Shown here: positions 8,990-17,495 of the stretch, piece by piece
How positions within the stretch are numbered: position 1 is the stretch's first letter
Layout: each line of letters begins with the position of its first letter
Assembly (NCBI GenBank): GCA_016709675.1
Contig: JADJMH010000009.1
Coordinates: 124,001-188,000, forward strand
Length of the DNA: 64,000 bases
Reading direction: 5' to 3'
Source: Candidatus Accumulibacter proximus
Lineage (GTDB): Bacteria; Pseudomonadota; Gammaproteobacteria; Burkholderiales; Rhodocyclaceae
Program-made: the position numbers and the translations under genes
The notes under the pieces: model-generated
Told to the model about the DNA's origin: nothing
The model's input: the letters and a program-made list of their open reading frames with translations, nothing else
The model's database searches: none

Positions 8990-10094
8990 CAAGCTGTGCC
9001 TCCAGCCAGTGAAGTTCGCGAATGATCGACGCCGGCACCGAGCCGCTGCGGAGCTCGGGCGGCAGGACCTCCCAGGTATAGGTTTCGACTTCCAGCAGCA
9101 GCGCTGGCGGCAGCAGCGGCAGGATCTCCTCGATGAACGAACGCGTCGTGCCATGCTCACCGGCCGCGGCAACAAAGATCGGCACGTGGAAATGGCAGCG
9201 CCATTCGTCGCCGGCCGCCAGCGGGTGGCGGGCGACCGCCTCGGGCAGGTCCAGGTAACGCGACAGGTCGCCGTTCCGGCTTCTGACCACCACCTGGTGC
9301 AGATAGCACGGTTCGTCGAAAGGTTTCAGCGCTGCCGGCGTCGGCGCCAGGAGACGGAGCGCCGAAGAAACCTGAACCTTGGCGACCCGGATGCCGGCAT
9401 CGGCCAGCCGCGCCAGCGAAGCGGCCGGCGTCTCGAATTCGACCGCCTGGTGGCAGCAGTCGTAGCAGACGCCGATCAGGTCACGCAGGTCGGGCGGCAG
9501 ATTGAGCGCGGCAAAGAACTCGCAGACCTCGTCGGTGGTCTCCAGCAGGCAGCCGGGTTCCGGTTCGAGGGCGAGGACGATCGGCGCTCCCCGGTCCCGG
9601 CGCAGCGCCTGCAGATGGCTGAGCACGGCGACGAGTTGTTGTCTGACAGCGGTCAAATCCTGGTCGCTGAAGTTGCCCTTGAGGCCGATCGGAACCGTCG
9701 AGATCGACCCGGTCATGCCCTCCGGCAACCATCCGGCGAGCAGGTCGGCCAGGCGAATGGTATAGGCCGCACGTTCCGGACGCCGCCAGTCCGGCAGGTA
9801 GACCTGTTCCTTGACCCGTTGGCCGTGGAAGGAACCGTAGGGGAAACCGTTGACCGTCGGGACAAAACAGTCGTTCTCGCGCAGCCAGTCGGTGAAGCGC
9901 CGGTCTTCCCCGGTCGTCAGCTCGACTGCCGCCCGCTGGGACAGCCGCAGGCCGATCGGAAACGGGCGCTCCGGTGAAACCGCCGCCTTCACCGCCGGCA
10001 CGTGCTGTTGCAGGGCGGTGAAGGTTTCCGCCCAGCTGTCGCCGGGATGGATGTTGCTGCAGTAGGTGATCAGCCGGCCTGGAATTTTGGACAT
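8967..10094 (-). CDS. eboE: TIM-barrel metabolite traffic protein, EboE type
   Basis: A 375-residue protein beginning MSKIPGRLITYCSNIHPGDSW, the characteristic start of EboE proteins, which have a xylose-isomerase/AP-endonuclease-like TIM barrel. Segments such as ALEPEPGCLLETTDEV (~190) and GVCYDCCHQAVEFE (~220) supply acidic and His residues resembling the barrel metal site. The ATG at 10094 overlaps the end of eboB by 25 bp. Biochemical activity is unknown; the clustered genes are linked to export of a secondary metabolite. Confidence 0.82.
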   Translation of the reverse strand: MSKIPGRLITYCSNIHPGDSWAETFTALQQHVPAVKAAVSPERPFPIGLRLSQRAAVELTTGEDRRFTDWLRENDCFVPTVNGFPYGSFHGQRVKEQVYLPDWRRPERAAYTIRLADLLAGWLPEGMTGSISTVPIGLKGNFSDQDLTAVRQQLVAVLSHLQALRRDRGAPIVLALEPEPGCLLETTDEVCEFFAALNLPPDLRDLIGVCYDCCHQAVEFETPAASLARLADAGIRVAKVQVSSALRLLAPTPAALKPFDEPCYLHQVVVRSRNGDLSRYLDLPEAVARHPLAAGDEWRCHFHVPIFVAAAGEHGTTRSFIEEILPLLPPALLLEVETYTWEVLPPELRSGSVPASIIRELHWLEAQLDAPHGRP

Positions 10095-10873
10095 TGGCCA
10101 AGGAAGCGCTTGGGATTCTCGTAGAAGACCTGATTGACCGCCGGCTCCGGATGTCCGCGGCGACGCATCTCGTTGGCGCACTTGAGAACCGACAGCGGGT
10201 CGCTGACGCTCCAGTCGGCCGAGGAATTGATGCAGATCCGGTCGGTGCCGTAGATTTCGACGGCGTCGATCGCCCGCTCGGGACTGCCTTTGGAATTCGG
10301 GTACAGCGTCAGCCCGAACCAGAAACCACGGTCCTTGATCTCGCCGATGGTATGTTCCTCGGCGTGATCGATCAGCACGCGGGCCGGATCGATTCTCGGC
10401 TCGGCGCGAATGAGGTCCATGATGATCCGCGTCCCCTTCAGCTTGTCCTCGAGATGCGGCGTGTGGATCAGGATCAGTTCGTTGCGCTCGGCGGCCAGCG
10501 CGAGCTGCTTTTCCAGTACCGCGATCTCGTTGCGGCTGTTCTTGTTCAGCCCGACCTCGCCGATGCCCAGCGCGGTCGGCCGGTCGATGAACTCCGGCAT
10601 GATCGCCAGTACGTCTTCGGCGAGCTTCAGGTTCTCCGACTCCTTGGAGTTCAGGCCGATCCAGCAATAGTGCCGGACCCCGAAGCGCGCTGCCCGCGCC
10701 GGCTCGGTCACCGTCAGTTGATGGAAATAGTCGCGAAAACTGTCCGCCGAACTGCGGTCAAACCCCGCCCAGAAAGCCGGTTCGGCGACGGTGTGGATGC
10801 CACTGATGGCCATCTTCAGATAGTCATCGGTGGTCCGCGAAACCATGTGGATGTGCGGGTCAATTGCCTTCAT
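10070..10873 (-). CDS. eboB: TatD-family metal-dependent hydrolase, EboB type
   Basis: A 267-residue TatD/amidohydrolase-fold protein. Metal-site motifs: DPHIHM (residues 5-10), GIGEVGLNK (~102), IHTPH (~136), IDHAEEHT (~168) and SADWS (~218). TatD-like proteins of this subfamily are the EboB members of ebo clusters. It is preceded by, and overlaps by 14 bp, a small gene of unknown function, and overlaps the eboE start, so all are one transcript. Confidence 0.85.
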   Translation of the reverse strand: MKAIDPHIHMVSRTTDDYLKMAISGIHTVAEPAFWAGFDRSSADSFRDYFHQLTVTEPARAARFGVRHYCWIGLNSKESENLKLAEDVLAIMPEFIDRPTALGIGEVGLNKNSRNEIAVLEKQLALAAERNELILIHTPHLEDKLKGTRIIMDLIRAEPRIDPARVLIDHAEEHTIGEIKDRGFWFGLTLYPNSKGSPERAIDAVEIYGTDRICINSSADWSVSDPLSVLKCANEMRRRGHPEPAVNQVFYENPKRFLGQCPKFQAG

Positions 10874-11171
10874 GCGGTGCTCCTTCCCATGCGCCCCAGG
10901 CCTTCAGCCCGACGGCGCTGTCGAGCGGCTTGCTGGTCGGGTCGCTGAGCGCCAACTGAATCGCTCGGGTCCGCTCGCCCGGCGACTCGACGAGCAGGCG
11001 CAGCGTCTTCATGAACGCCTGGTAGCGGTATTCGGCGCGGGCCTCGTTGGCGCCCGCGTAGCGGTCGATGCGGTCGAGGAACGAGGCGATGTCGAGCACT
11101 CGCGAGCGGTTCTCGATGAAATAGAGATCAAGCACTTGCGTCGCCGTCAGCGGACGGTAGGGGTCATTCAT
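10860..11171 (-). CDS. Small protein heading the ebo cluster, function unknown
   Basis: A 103-residue, mainly helical, soluble protein (TATQVLDLYFIENRSRVLDIASFLDRIDRY...). I do not recognise a domain. It overlaps eboB by 14 bp and is the first gene of the cluster, in the place where eboA is found elsewhere, but it is much shorter than known EboA proteins and I do not see convincing similarity. Translational coupling makes it a likely functional member. Confidence 0.7.
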   Translation of the reverse strand: MNDPYRPLTATQVLDLYFIENRSRVLDIASFLDRIDRYAGANEARAEYRYQAFMKTLRLLVESPGERTRAIQLALSDPTSKPLDSAVGLKAWGAWEGAPHEGN

Positions 11172-11493
11172 CTGGGTTCTCCTTGGGCAGGGTGATCCGA
11201 TGCTGCTGGCCGCGGTCGGATGGTCACCCCGGAAATGAAACCCGCAGTTGGAGGGCGGCTCACGGCCGTCAACGGCGTGGTGGCTGTTTGACGTGAAGCA
11301 TGCGGAACTCGATCACGCGGGCAAAAGTATATGCTGCGGCGAAGACTGCGGTCAATCAACCAGCGCTTTGCCTGGTAGGTGCCAATGCGCAAAGGTCCGG
11401 ACTGAAGCAGGATGAGCTGTCATCGCCCATCGTGGGACGACGCGTCCTTGGTGACCCGCTCCAGCTCGGGGCCACGCCTGTTTGGTCGGCGGG
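11172..11493. other. Intergenic region between divergent ebo and dockerin-protein genes
   Basis: No coding sequence seen. The minus-strand ebo promoter must lie here, but I find no convincing -10/-35 or -24/-12 for it. The regulatory pair serving the plus-strand gene begins at 11494. Confidence 0.6.
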
Positions 11494-11510
11494 TGTCGAC
11501 TTTTCTTACA
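11494..11510 (+). promoter_or_regulatory. PrsR-like upstream element (copy 1)
   Basis: TGTCGACTTTTCTTACA. The same 17-bp pattern (TGTCGR-N5-TTCTTACA) occurs at 25225 and, inverted, at 16229. Each lies 65-75 bp upstream of a -24/-12 promoter pointing the same way. PEP-CTERM systems encode PrsK/PrsR, an NtrC-type regulator acting on sigma-54 promoters; assignment of this element to PrsR is inference. Confidence 0.75.
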
Positions 11511-11574
11511 CTTGGCGAGATCGCGTCACGGCGGAAAGGCAGAAATCCGTTGTAAATCAGAAAGGTTTTGTCCT

Positions 11575-11589
11575 GGGCATCGTTATTGC
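11575..11589 (+). promoter_or_regulatory. Sigma-54 (-24/-12) promoter for the dockerin-type protein
   Basis: GGGCATCGTTATTGC: the required GG and GC are 10 bp apart with a perfect TTGC -12 box. It lies 51 bp before the ATG at 11640 and 65 bp after the upstream element. Confidence 0.7.
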
Positions 11590-11639
11590 TTGATGTCCCA
11601 GCAGACGGGTAATCCCGTCCTACTTCTGGAGGAACTAAC

Positions 11640-13766
11640 ATGTCAAGTATATTCTCCGTTGCGAGGGTAAGCCCGATGGGCCACCTCGCCGCACGGATCA
11701 GGTCACTTTTTGGACGCGCCGCCAAGGGTGCCGCGTTGGCTGCCGTCGCGCTGGCAGCGACGGCCACGCCGGTCTCGGCCGAGACGCTGCTGATGCCTTC
11801 GCGCGATGCCAGGGTCTCGGTCCCCGTGGTGGTGTGGGGCGTCACCACCCAGGCGCCCCTGGCGCCGCAGGACCCGCCCTTGCCCTGCGCGCTGAACTTC
11901 GGTGATGGTTCTGACTTGTTCGACTGCACCGGCGTCGACCGGTCGTACATCGCCCAGGCGCACACCTACGCCAGTCAGGGTACCTACACTGTCCAGCTGA
12001 CCGTGGGAGGGGAGTCCACCACCACGACCATCCAGGTGTTCGACCCGGCGGTGCTGATTGGCGGGCCGACCGGTGACAACAATCGCAGCCTGGGCATCAA
12101 CATGACGATCCAGGATGGCCTTCGCTCTCTCTGGACGCAGCAGGTGAACCGCGAAGCCAACTTCCCGGACGGCACGGCGACGAGTTGGGCCAACTACGTC
12201 GATTTTGCCGATACGTCGCTGGTCGTACTGGCGTTCGAGAACCAGGGCTACAAGATCCAGGCGAACGTGCCGCCGACGGGTATCTACGAGAAGTACATCG
12301 TGCGCCGCGGGCTCAACTTCGTGCTGAGCAGCCTCAGTGAAGAGACCCTGGGCGTCACGCCGGCCGGCAACGACCCCTGCGTCGGAGTGCCGGCGGCTAC
12401 CTTCGCCGACTGCATCGGTTATCGGCCGCCCTGGGACACGGGCTACACCACAGCGCTGGCCATCCTCAGCGTTGCCGGCAGCGGTGCCCTGACGCACATC
12501 GATACCGAGTCGGGCGGCGTCACGCTGGGCAAGACCTATGGCGAGATCCTGCAGCGCCTGGTCAACGCGCTGGCCTGGGGCCAGAACGATGGACCAGGCG
12601 TTGGGCGAGGCGGCTGGGACTATGACTTCAACAGCCTTGGGGAGCGTGCCGACGGCTCGACCATCGGCTGGGACGTGTTGGCGTTGCTGGACGCAGCCGC
12701 CGCAGGTGCCACAGTGCCACCGTGGGTCAAGACCGAGTTCTCGGTCCTGCTCGATAGCGGCGGTATTCTGAACACCGATGGCAGTTTCGACTATACGGCT
12801 GACGGCAACCCGGGTGGCGACAGCGCCGCAGGACCGCAAAAAGTGGGTATCGGTCTGCAGGGACTGTTCCTGATCGGTGAGACAGCGGGTGGTCGCGTCA
12901 CGGCGGTCACCACCAATCTCAACAGCTGGTGGAATGGTTCATCAGGCGGCATTGGCGTAAATGGTTGGGATTGTGGTGTTCCTGGCGTGGGTTACCCAAA
13001 TGGCACCAACAAGGGTTGTGCCTATTCGATGTTCAACAACTTCAAGGGCTTGAAGCTGCAGAACATCGCCACGCTGCCAGGCGTCGGTAGGCCTGCTGGC
13101 CCGGGCATCCAACCAGCCAATGACTGGTATGCGGACTATCAGGACTGGCTGGTCGCCAACCAGACCAACCCGACCAGTACCGACGGTGGCTATTGGGCGG
13201 GGATGGGCTTCTCCTGCTGTGCCAGCGGTGCGGCCCTCACCGCGGCCATTGCCGAACTGATCCTGTCGCCGGTGGCGCTGGTGGCGCCGGACCCGATCCT
13301 GTTCGCCACGGTGGGCCTGAGCCCGACGACGTCGACCAACCCGGTCGGCAGCAGCCACACCGTCACCGCCTTTGCCCAGGCGGCCAACAACGCGCCGGTG
13401 CCGGGCGTGACGATCGACTTCAAGGTCCTGACCGGGCCCAACACCGGCAAGACCGGCACAGGCACCACCGGTGCGGACGGCAAGACCACCTTCAGCTACA
13501 CCGACACCGCCGGTCCGGGCACCGACACGATCCGAGCGTTCATCGGAACTTCGCTCAGTTCGAATATTGTGTCGAAGATCTGGGGTATGGCCTGCGACTT
13601 CAACAACGATCTCAAGGTGAGCCCGGCTGACGTGCGGCTGATTCGCCCCAGGCTCAACACCGTCGCCACCGGACCGACCGATCCGTACGACGCCAATCAC
13701 GACGGCGTCGTCAATGTCGCCGACATGAGGTACTGCCAACTGCGGCAAACGGCGACCACGCCGTAA
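11640..13766 (+). CDS. Exported toroid-fold protein with Ig-like domain and dockerin-like tail
   Basis: A 708-residue secreted protein. A long Sec signal peptide ends near residue 48 (ATATPVSAET). A PKD-like segment follows (NFGDGSDLF...HTYASQGTYTVQLTV), then ~residues 140-545 resembling secreted alpha/alpha-toroid (prenyltransferase/cyclase-like) repeats (GGWDYDF, DGSFDYTADG, DGGYWAGMGF). An invasin-type Ig-like domain spans ~560-650. The tail has two EF-hand-like dockerin repeats, DFNNDLKVSPADVRLI and DANHDGVVNVADMRYC. Ribosome site GGAGGA lies 6 bp before the ATG. There is no PEP-CTERM anchor, so docking to a cohesin-like partner is the natural hypothesis. Enzymatic role unknown. Confidence 0.85.
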   Translation: MSSIFSVARVSPMGHLAARIRSLFGRAAKGAALAAVALAATATPVSAETLLMPSRDARVSVPVVVWGVTTQAPLAPQDPPLPCALNFGDGSDLFDCTGVDRSYIAQAHTYASQGTYTVQLTVGGESTTTTIQVFDPAVLIGGPTGDNNRSLGINMTIQDGLRSLWTQQVNREANFPDGTATSWANYVDFADTSLVVLAFENQGYKIQANVPPTGIYEKYIVRRGLNFVLSSLSEETLGVTPAGNDPCVGVPAATFADCIGYRPPWDTGYTTALAILSVAGSGALTHIDTESGGVTLGKTYGEILQRLVNALAWGQNDGPGVGRGGWDYDFNSLGERADGSTIGWDVLALLDAAAAGATVPPWVKTEFSVLLDSGGILNTDGSFDYTADGNPGGDSAAGPQKVGIGLQGLFLIGETAGGRVTAVTTNLNSWWNGSSGGIGVNGWDCGVPGVGYPNGTNKGCAYSMFNNFKGLKLQNIATLPGVGRPAGPGIQPANDWYADYQDWLVANQTNPTSTDGGYWAGMGFSCCASGAALTAAIAELILSPVALVAPDPILFATVGLSPTTSTNPVGSSHTVTAFAQAANNAPVPGVTIDFKVLTGPNTGKTGTGTTGADGKTTFSYTDTAGPGTDTIRAFIGTSLSSNIVSKIWGMACDFNNDLKVSPADVRLIRPRLNTVATGPTDPYDANHDGVVNVADMRYCQLRQTATTP

Positions 13767-13777
13767 GCGTGAGTATC

Positions 13778-13802
13778 GCGGCGCGCGCCTGGCGCGCGCC
13801 GC
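13778..13802 (+). terminator. Strong GC hairpin after the dockerin-type gene
   Basis: An 11-bp perfect stem GCGGCGCGCGC with a 3-nt loop, starting 11 bp after the stop at 13766. The T-run is weak (TTATGATT), so it may act as an mRNA 3' stabiliser rather than a classical terminator. Confidence 0.6.
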
Positions 13803-13853
13803 TTATGATTCCCCTGCGAGCCTGATGGCTCGCTCTCACTTGATCCCGACGCC

Positions 13854-14636
13854 ATGTCCACGTCCATCTTCCGCCACGCCCGCCGTATCGCCCGCCTGAT
13901 CGCCGTGGGGCTGGCGCTGGCCAGCGCCGCAGCGGTGGCTGCCGGCAGTGATCCGTCGGGGATACGCCTCACCGGTGTGGTCATGGTACCAGGCGAGCCC
14001 GAATGGGCCGTCATTGAGTTTCCGAACGGCGAACAACAGATCGTCCGGGCGGGCGATGAACTCCCTCGAGTCGGAACCGTCGCGAAGATTCTCCCAACCA
14101 GCATTCGCCTGCAAACCCCGAAAGGACCCCGGGAGGTGAATATCCAGTGGGGAGTCGCTGGTGCCGCCCCGCCGGTGGCCGCCGCCGCGACCCCGGCTCA
14201 GGCGGCTCAGCCGGACGGCCGTCCCCTTCCCGGCGCAAGGTTGAACGACGAGTCTGCACAACAGATCGTCCGTGCGGGCGATGAACTCTCCCAAAGCGGA
14301 ACTGTTGCGGCGACCTTCCCGACCGGCATTCCCCTGGAAACCCCGAAGGGATTCGGGGTGGCAGGAATGGGGGGCGGCGCTGCTGGTGGCACGCCGCCGG
14401 TGGCCACCACCGCCACACCGGCTCAGCCGCTGGCCAGCCCGCCCAGCGCAGCAAGCCTCCCCACCGCAGCAAGCGTCCCCACCGCAGCAACTGTCCCCAC
14501 TGCAGTAAGCCTCCCCGCCGGAGCAAAGCTGAACGACGGCTCCGCAGAGTCGAAAAAGGCGCTGGAGGCACTCGGTTCTCGGCACCCGCCGTTGCAACCG
14601 CCAGCCGTTTCCGCAGTCCAGAAACCTGCCAGCTAG
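13854..14636 (+). CDS. Exported GspC/PilP-like protein with an internal repeat
   Basis: A 260-residue protein with an N-terminal signal segment (LIAVGLALASAAAVAAGS). Residues ~38-100 look like the periplasmic HR domain of GspC/PilP secretion components (GVVMVPGEPEWAVIEFPNGEQ, IVRAGDELPRVGTV). A second, partial copy follows at ~140-175 (QQIVRAGDELSQSGTV...IPLETPKG). The C-terminus is a low-complexity Ala/Pro/Ser/Thr tail with repeated AASxPTA units. The start is uncertain because no good ribosome site precedes it. It may be an accessory of the secretion system at 27055-37251. Confidence 0.65.
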   Translation: MSTSIFRHARRIARLIAVGLALASAAAVAAGSDPSGIRLTGVVMVPGEPEWAVIEFPNGEQQIVRAGDELPRVGTVAKILPTSIRLQTPKGPREVNIQWGVAGAAPPVAAAATPAQAAQPDGRPLPGARLNDESAQQIVRAGDELSQSGTVAATFPTGIPLETPKGFGVAGMGGGAAGGTPPVATTATPAQPLASPPSAASLPTAASVPTAATVPTAVSLPAGAKLNDGSAESKKALEALGSRHPPLQPPAVSAVQKPAS

Positions 14637-14948
14637 ACCGGCCGTGGACGGCTGGCCGTCGGCAAGTAGCCGGTAACCTCGCCAGCAGTCCCTGCGCTGG
14701 GAAGCGTTCATCGGCGCGTGCTGCCCCTGTTGCCAGATTTGCGTCAGCCGCTGCTTGAGGTCGAGACGACGGCCTGGCGGGTCTGGATGTTCACCACGGG
14801 CGGTCGATACTTGGCCACGACATCGATCACGGCGACCTTTTCGACACGGGACAGGGAAGACCAGAGGGCTGAATTCAGCCCCGAGTGATACCCGGAACGG
14901 GCATCAAGTACCTGTTCAACTGCATTTTTCCGGGATCTCTGGAGAACG
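14637..14948. other. Intergenic, nothing recognised
   Basis: No reading frame with recognisable protein character and no clear regulatory site. It lies between the GspC-like gene and an insertion-sequence remnant and may be decayed mobile DNA. Confidence 0.5.
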
Positions 14949-15123
14949 TCAGCGGCGCTGGATACGTCGCGGCGCGATGCCTTCGAGGAGAAGTTTCAAG
15001 CCGGTCCAGTCGGTCTCGCGGGGGTCACCTTCGACCAGGCGGGAATGAACGGCCACAGCCTCGAGACGCGTCGCCCACAGACAGAAGCCGCGCTGTGATC
15101 CCAGTACCGCTCCTTGACCGGCG
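14949..15123 (-). pseudogene. Remnant of an IS66-type TnpB
   Basis: About 57 codons reading GSQRGFCLWATRLEAVAV... and ending GLKLLLEGIAPRRIQRR. This resembles the C-terminal part of IS66-family TnpB proteins (the xGxCLWxKRLE block followed by a LLxGIxW-like end). Nothing upstream continues the protein and no terminal inverted repeats are visible. Short length limits certainty. Confidence 0.45.
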
Positions 15124-15251
15124 CTACCCCGGCCGGCGCTCTCGCCGCGCAGGACGCCGAAGGGAATCGGACAGACCTGGCCGCGGGTTTGTGCGGCTGT
15201 CCTCCGCCGTCGGCCGCGCCTGAGAGCACGTGCTGGCACCTGAAAAAGCAA

Positions 15252-15283
15252 CGGGCCGCTCGTCACAGCGACGCAGCGGCCCG
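15252..15283 (-). terminator. Rho-independent terminator of the PEP-CTERM gene
   Basis: On the minus strand a 9-bp stem (CGGGCCGCT / AGCGGCCCG) is followed by TTGCTTTTTC, 25 bp after the stop at 15308. Confidence 0.8.
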
Positions 15284-15307
15284 CGGTGGTGTTGCGATCG
15301 AGGGGTC

Positions 15308-15958
15308 TCAGGCGGCCTTCTGCTGCCGCCTGCGGCTGAGGAACAGGCCACCCAGCGCAATGCCAGCCAGCAAAGCCATCGTCGGCTCCGGGACCGGGGT
15401 GGTGGTGGCACAAGCCCCCGTTGTCCCGTTGGGGCTCACGCACAACTGTGCGCCTTGGGGACCCGTGACCGGGATGGTACCAGTCCCCTCGTAGTCGCTC
15501 AACGAAATACCGGACAGGCCGAAGTCCGCGTAGCCGGCATTGCTCAGGGCCGTGAAGTCGGCACGGCCAAGCCTGAAACCCGTTCCCTGAAGGCCTGCCA
15601 GGGTCGCTTCATCCCCTGGCAGGAAGCCGGTGAGCACGGTGAAATTGACCGGAGACCCTGAAGGGATAGGGCTGAGGTCCCAGGCCGGATTCAGTGCATC
15701 GCCCATCTTGGTGTCCGGGTCGGCCACGAAACTGCCTAATGACATGCGCGAGCTGTCGTAGTTCAAGTCGAACGCGAACGCGCCGACCGCCTGGGTGAGC
15801 CCGCTGACGAAGATGTCGACCCCGACAGCACCACCGAATGCGACGTCGGTCACAGGGCTGAGGGTGAAACTCAAGGTCGTCGAGGACTGTGCCTGTGCCT
15901 GTGGCAGGTAGGTTGTTGCCGCGAGCGCCACGGCCAGGGCGGAAAGCGTTTTCTTCAT
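15308..15958 (-). CDS. PEP-CTERM protein with cohesin-like domain
   Basis: A 216-residue exported protein: signal peptide (MKKTLSALAVALAATTYLPQAQA), a beta-sandwich domain at ~28-175, and a PEP-CTERM sorting tail, VPEPTMALLAGIALGG followed by LFLSRRRQ (motif, helix, Arg cluster). The domain (VDIFVSGLTQAVGAFAFDLNYDS) resembles cohesin-type domains. PEP-CTERM tails are processed by exosortase, linking the protein to the envelope or exopolysaccharide. Ribosome site GAGGTA lies before the ATG. It is transcribed from the sigma-54 promoter at 16140-16154. Confidence 0.9.
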   Translation of the reverse strand: MKKTLSALAVALAATTYLPQAQAQSSTTLSFTLSPVTDVAFGGAVGVDIFVSGLTQAVGAFAFDLNYDSSRMSLGSFVADPDTKMGDALNPAWDLSPIPSGSPVNFTVLTGFLPGDEATLAGLQGTGFRLGRADFTALSNAGYADFGLSGISLSDYEGTGTIPVTGPQGAQLCVSPNGTTGACATTTPVPEPTMALLAGIALGGLFLSRRRQQKAA

Positions 15959-16139
15959 TTGATATACCTCATTTGGTGGTTGTGCCGGAGTTCATCCGGC
16001 GCTGGTGGATCACGGAAGCGAACCGGTAGCGCACTACCGCGTGCACTTCACGGGGCAGGCGCGGATGCCGTTGATGGTGATCATCGTTTCCCCGTCGTCG
16101 CTCCGCCAATGCACGTAACTGGCGCTTGTTGACCCTGTA

Positions 16140-16154
16140 GCAAGTTCTGTTCCT
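16140..16154 (-). promoter_or_regulatory. Sigma-54 (-24/-12) promoter for the PEP-CTERM gene
   Basis: Minus strand AGGAACAGAACTTGC: GG and GC spaced by 10 bp, perfect TTGC. It lies ~180 bp before the ATG at 15958 and 75 bp downstream of the upstream element at 16229. Confidence 0.7.
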
Positions 16155-16228
16155 GATTCATCGACAACGCGCAGGTAACTGATTTACTGAGGAAGTCTGG
16201 AAAAACCTCCATCGGCACAGAAGGCAAG

Positions 16229-16245
16229 TGTAAGAATTTCCGACA
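16229..16245 (-). promoter_or_regulatory. PrsR-like upstream element (copy 2)
   Basis: Minus strand TGTCGGAAATTCTTACA, matching the copies at 11494 and 25225 in TGTCG and TTCTTACA. It points at the PEP-CTERM gene, the class of gene expected to be controlled by PrsR. Confidence 0.78.
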
Positions 16246-16271
16246 TCCAACCATTCCGGGGACAACCATTC

Positions 16272-17048
16272 CGGGGACAGTATAGTAAACTTCCCAGGAT
16301 GACGAATACGGACAGGAGGATGAAAGTGGCGAGAATCGCGAGGGTGGTGGCATCGGGTTATCCGCATCACGTGACACAACGGGGTAACCGTCGTCAGCAG
16401 ACTTTTTTCTCCGATGACGATTATCTCGAGTATTTGCGCCTGATGTCAGCTTCGTGCGCTCGTACCGGGACTGAGGTCTGGGCTTACTGCCTGATGCCGA
16501 ACCATGTCCACCTGATCATGGTGCCGCAGCATTCCGATGGGCTGCGAAGTGCGATTGGTGAGGCGCATCGGCGCTTTACGCTGCGGATCAACGTCCGCGA
16601 AGGATGGCAGGGCCATCTCTGGCAGGAGCGCTTCCACTCCTTCCTGCTGGATGAGACGCACCTGCTGGCTGCCGTACGGTATGTCGAAAACAACCCGGTT
16701 CGTGCCGGGCTGTGCGCGCACGCCGAAGACTGGCCATGGTCCAGCGCCCGCGCACACTTGCGGGGTGAGGACGACGGGCTGGCGAGGGTCGCGCCGATGC
16801 TGGCTGTGGTTGCGAACTGGCCAGAGTACCTGCGCGAAGCGATGGATCAGTCTCTGGCCGAAAAAATCCATGCTCACTCCCGGACCGGGCGACCGTTGGG
16901 CGCAGAAGCCTTCGTCAGCCAACTGGAAACACGGCTGCAGCGCCGGCTGCGGCCGCAGAAACGCGGTCCAAAGCCGAGATCGGAAACCGGCGAGTAGGGC
17001 GTTCCTTTCTGATCGGCGCGGTGGGTAGAGTTGACTATACTGTCCCCG
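16272..17048 (+). mobile_element. RAYT element copy 1 with terminal inverted repeats
   Basis: The unit begins CGGGGACAGTATAGTAAACTT (16272-16292) and ends with its near-inverse AGTTGACTATACTGTCCCCG (17029-17048), enclosing an intact transposase gene. A 15-bp direct repeat (AACCATTCCGGGGAC, 16249-16278) precedes the left end. Related ends bound a second unit at 17821-18378. Confidence 0.8.
16299..16997 (+). CDS. REP-associated tyrosine transposase (RAYT, IS200-like)
   Basis: A 232-residue Y1 HUH transposase. Motifs: HHVTQRGNRRQQTFFSDDDY near residue 25, the HUH motif PNHVHLIMVP (~67-76) and the region with the catalytic tyrosine, AVRYVENNPVRAGL (~125-138). The C-terminus is basic (RRLRPQKRGPKPRS). 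A downstream ATG or GTG near MKVARIARVV could be the true start. RAYTs are single-copy domesticated relatives of IS200/IS605 transposases that act on palindromic repeats. A deleted copy lies at 17875-18327. Confidence 0.92.
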   Translation: MTNTDRRMKVARIARVVASGYPHHVTQRGNRRQQTFFSDDDYLEYLRLMSASCARTGTEVWAYCLMPNHVHLIMVPQHSDGLRSAIGEAHRRFTLRINVREGWQGHLWQERFHSFLLDETHLLAAVRYVENNPVRAGLCAHAEDWPWSSARAHLRGEDDGLARVAPMLAVVANWPEYLREAMDQSLAEKIHAHSRTGRPLGAEAFVSQLETRLQRRLRPQKRGPKPRSETGE

Positions 17049-17493
17049 AATTGCGCAGCAAGTCCATGAGCAACGGTGAGGCTGGAGAGGCAAAAGGATC
17101 GACCACTGTCACTCCACGCCAAACAAATCCAGTCTGGAAATCTTCACTCAGGAGCAGGCGGCAGCGGTTTTCGGCAGCGACCGCAAGAATCACCGCATCC
17201 CAGATCGGCAGTCGATGGTCGACAGTCAGGTCGAAAGCGGCCTGGAACGACGGCCACGTCGAGTCAGCTACCTCGAAGCTGTCCGCCCAGGCGAGAATTG
17301 CCTCACGGGCAGTTGCCGGAGATTGCCCGGCTTTTCCCGTGAGCACACGGGAAAGTTCGCCGAGCGTTTGAGCGGGCAGCAGAACCCGATTGGCCGGCAA
17401 GCGCTCGATGAGTTGGAAGGCCATGCGGCAACGAAGCTCGTCGCCAACCCCTTCGGCATAGGCCAGGATGTTGGTATCGAGTGCGACTCGCAT
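17035..17493 (-). CDS. PIN-domain toxin, VapC-like
   Basis: A 152-residue PIN ribonuclease. Acidic residues: MRVALDTNILAY (D at 6), ELSRV (E ~47), IWDAVILA (D ~98) and LLSEDF (~117). The ATG at 17493 is preferred over the GTG at 17502 because it gives the family start. It follows its antitoxin at 17496-17732 directly. Its last five codons (NSGTV, then TAG) are supplied by the right-end repeat of RAYT element 1, so the natural C-terminus may have been altered. Confidence 0.85.
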   Translation of the reverse strand: MRVALDTNILAYAEGVGDELRCRMAFQLIERLPANRVLLPAQTLGELSRVLTGKAGQSPATAREAILAWADSFEVADSTWPSFQAAFDLTVDHRLPIWDAVILAVAAENRCRLLLSEDFQTGFVWRGVTVVDPFASPASPLLMDLLRNSGTV

Positions 17494-17495
17494 CG

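Noticed and set aside
13836..14711. Cys/Gly-rich antisense frame over the GspC-like gene
   Set aside because: It arises from the repeated Ala/Pro/Ser codons on the plus strand; the plus frame has a signal peptide and a recognisable module.
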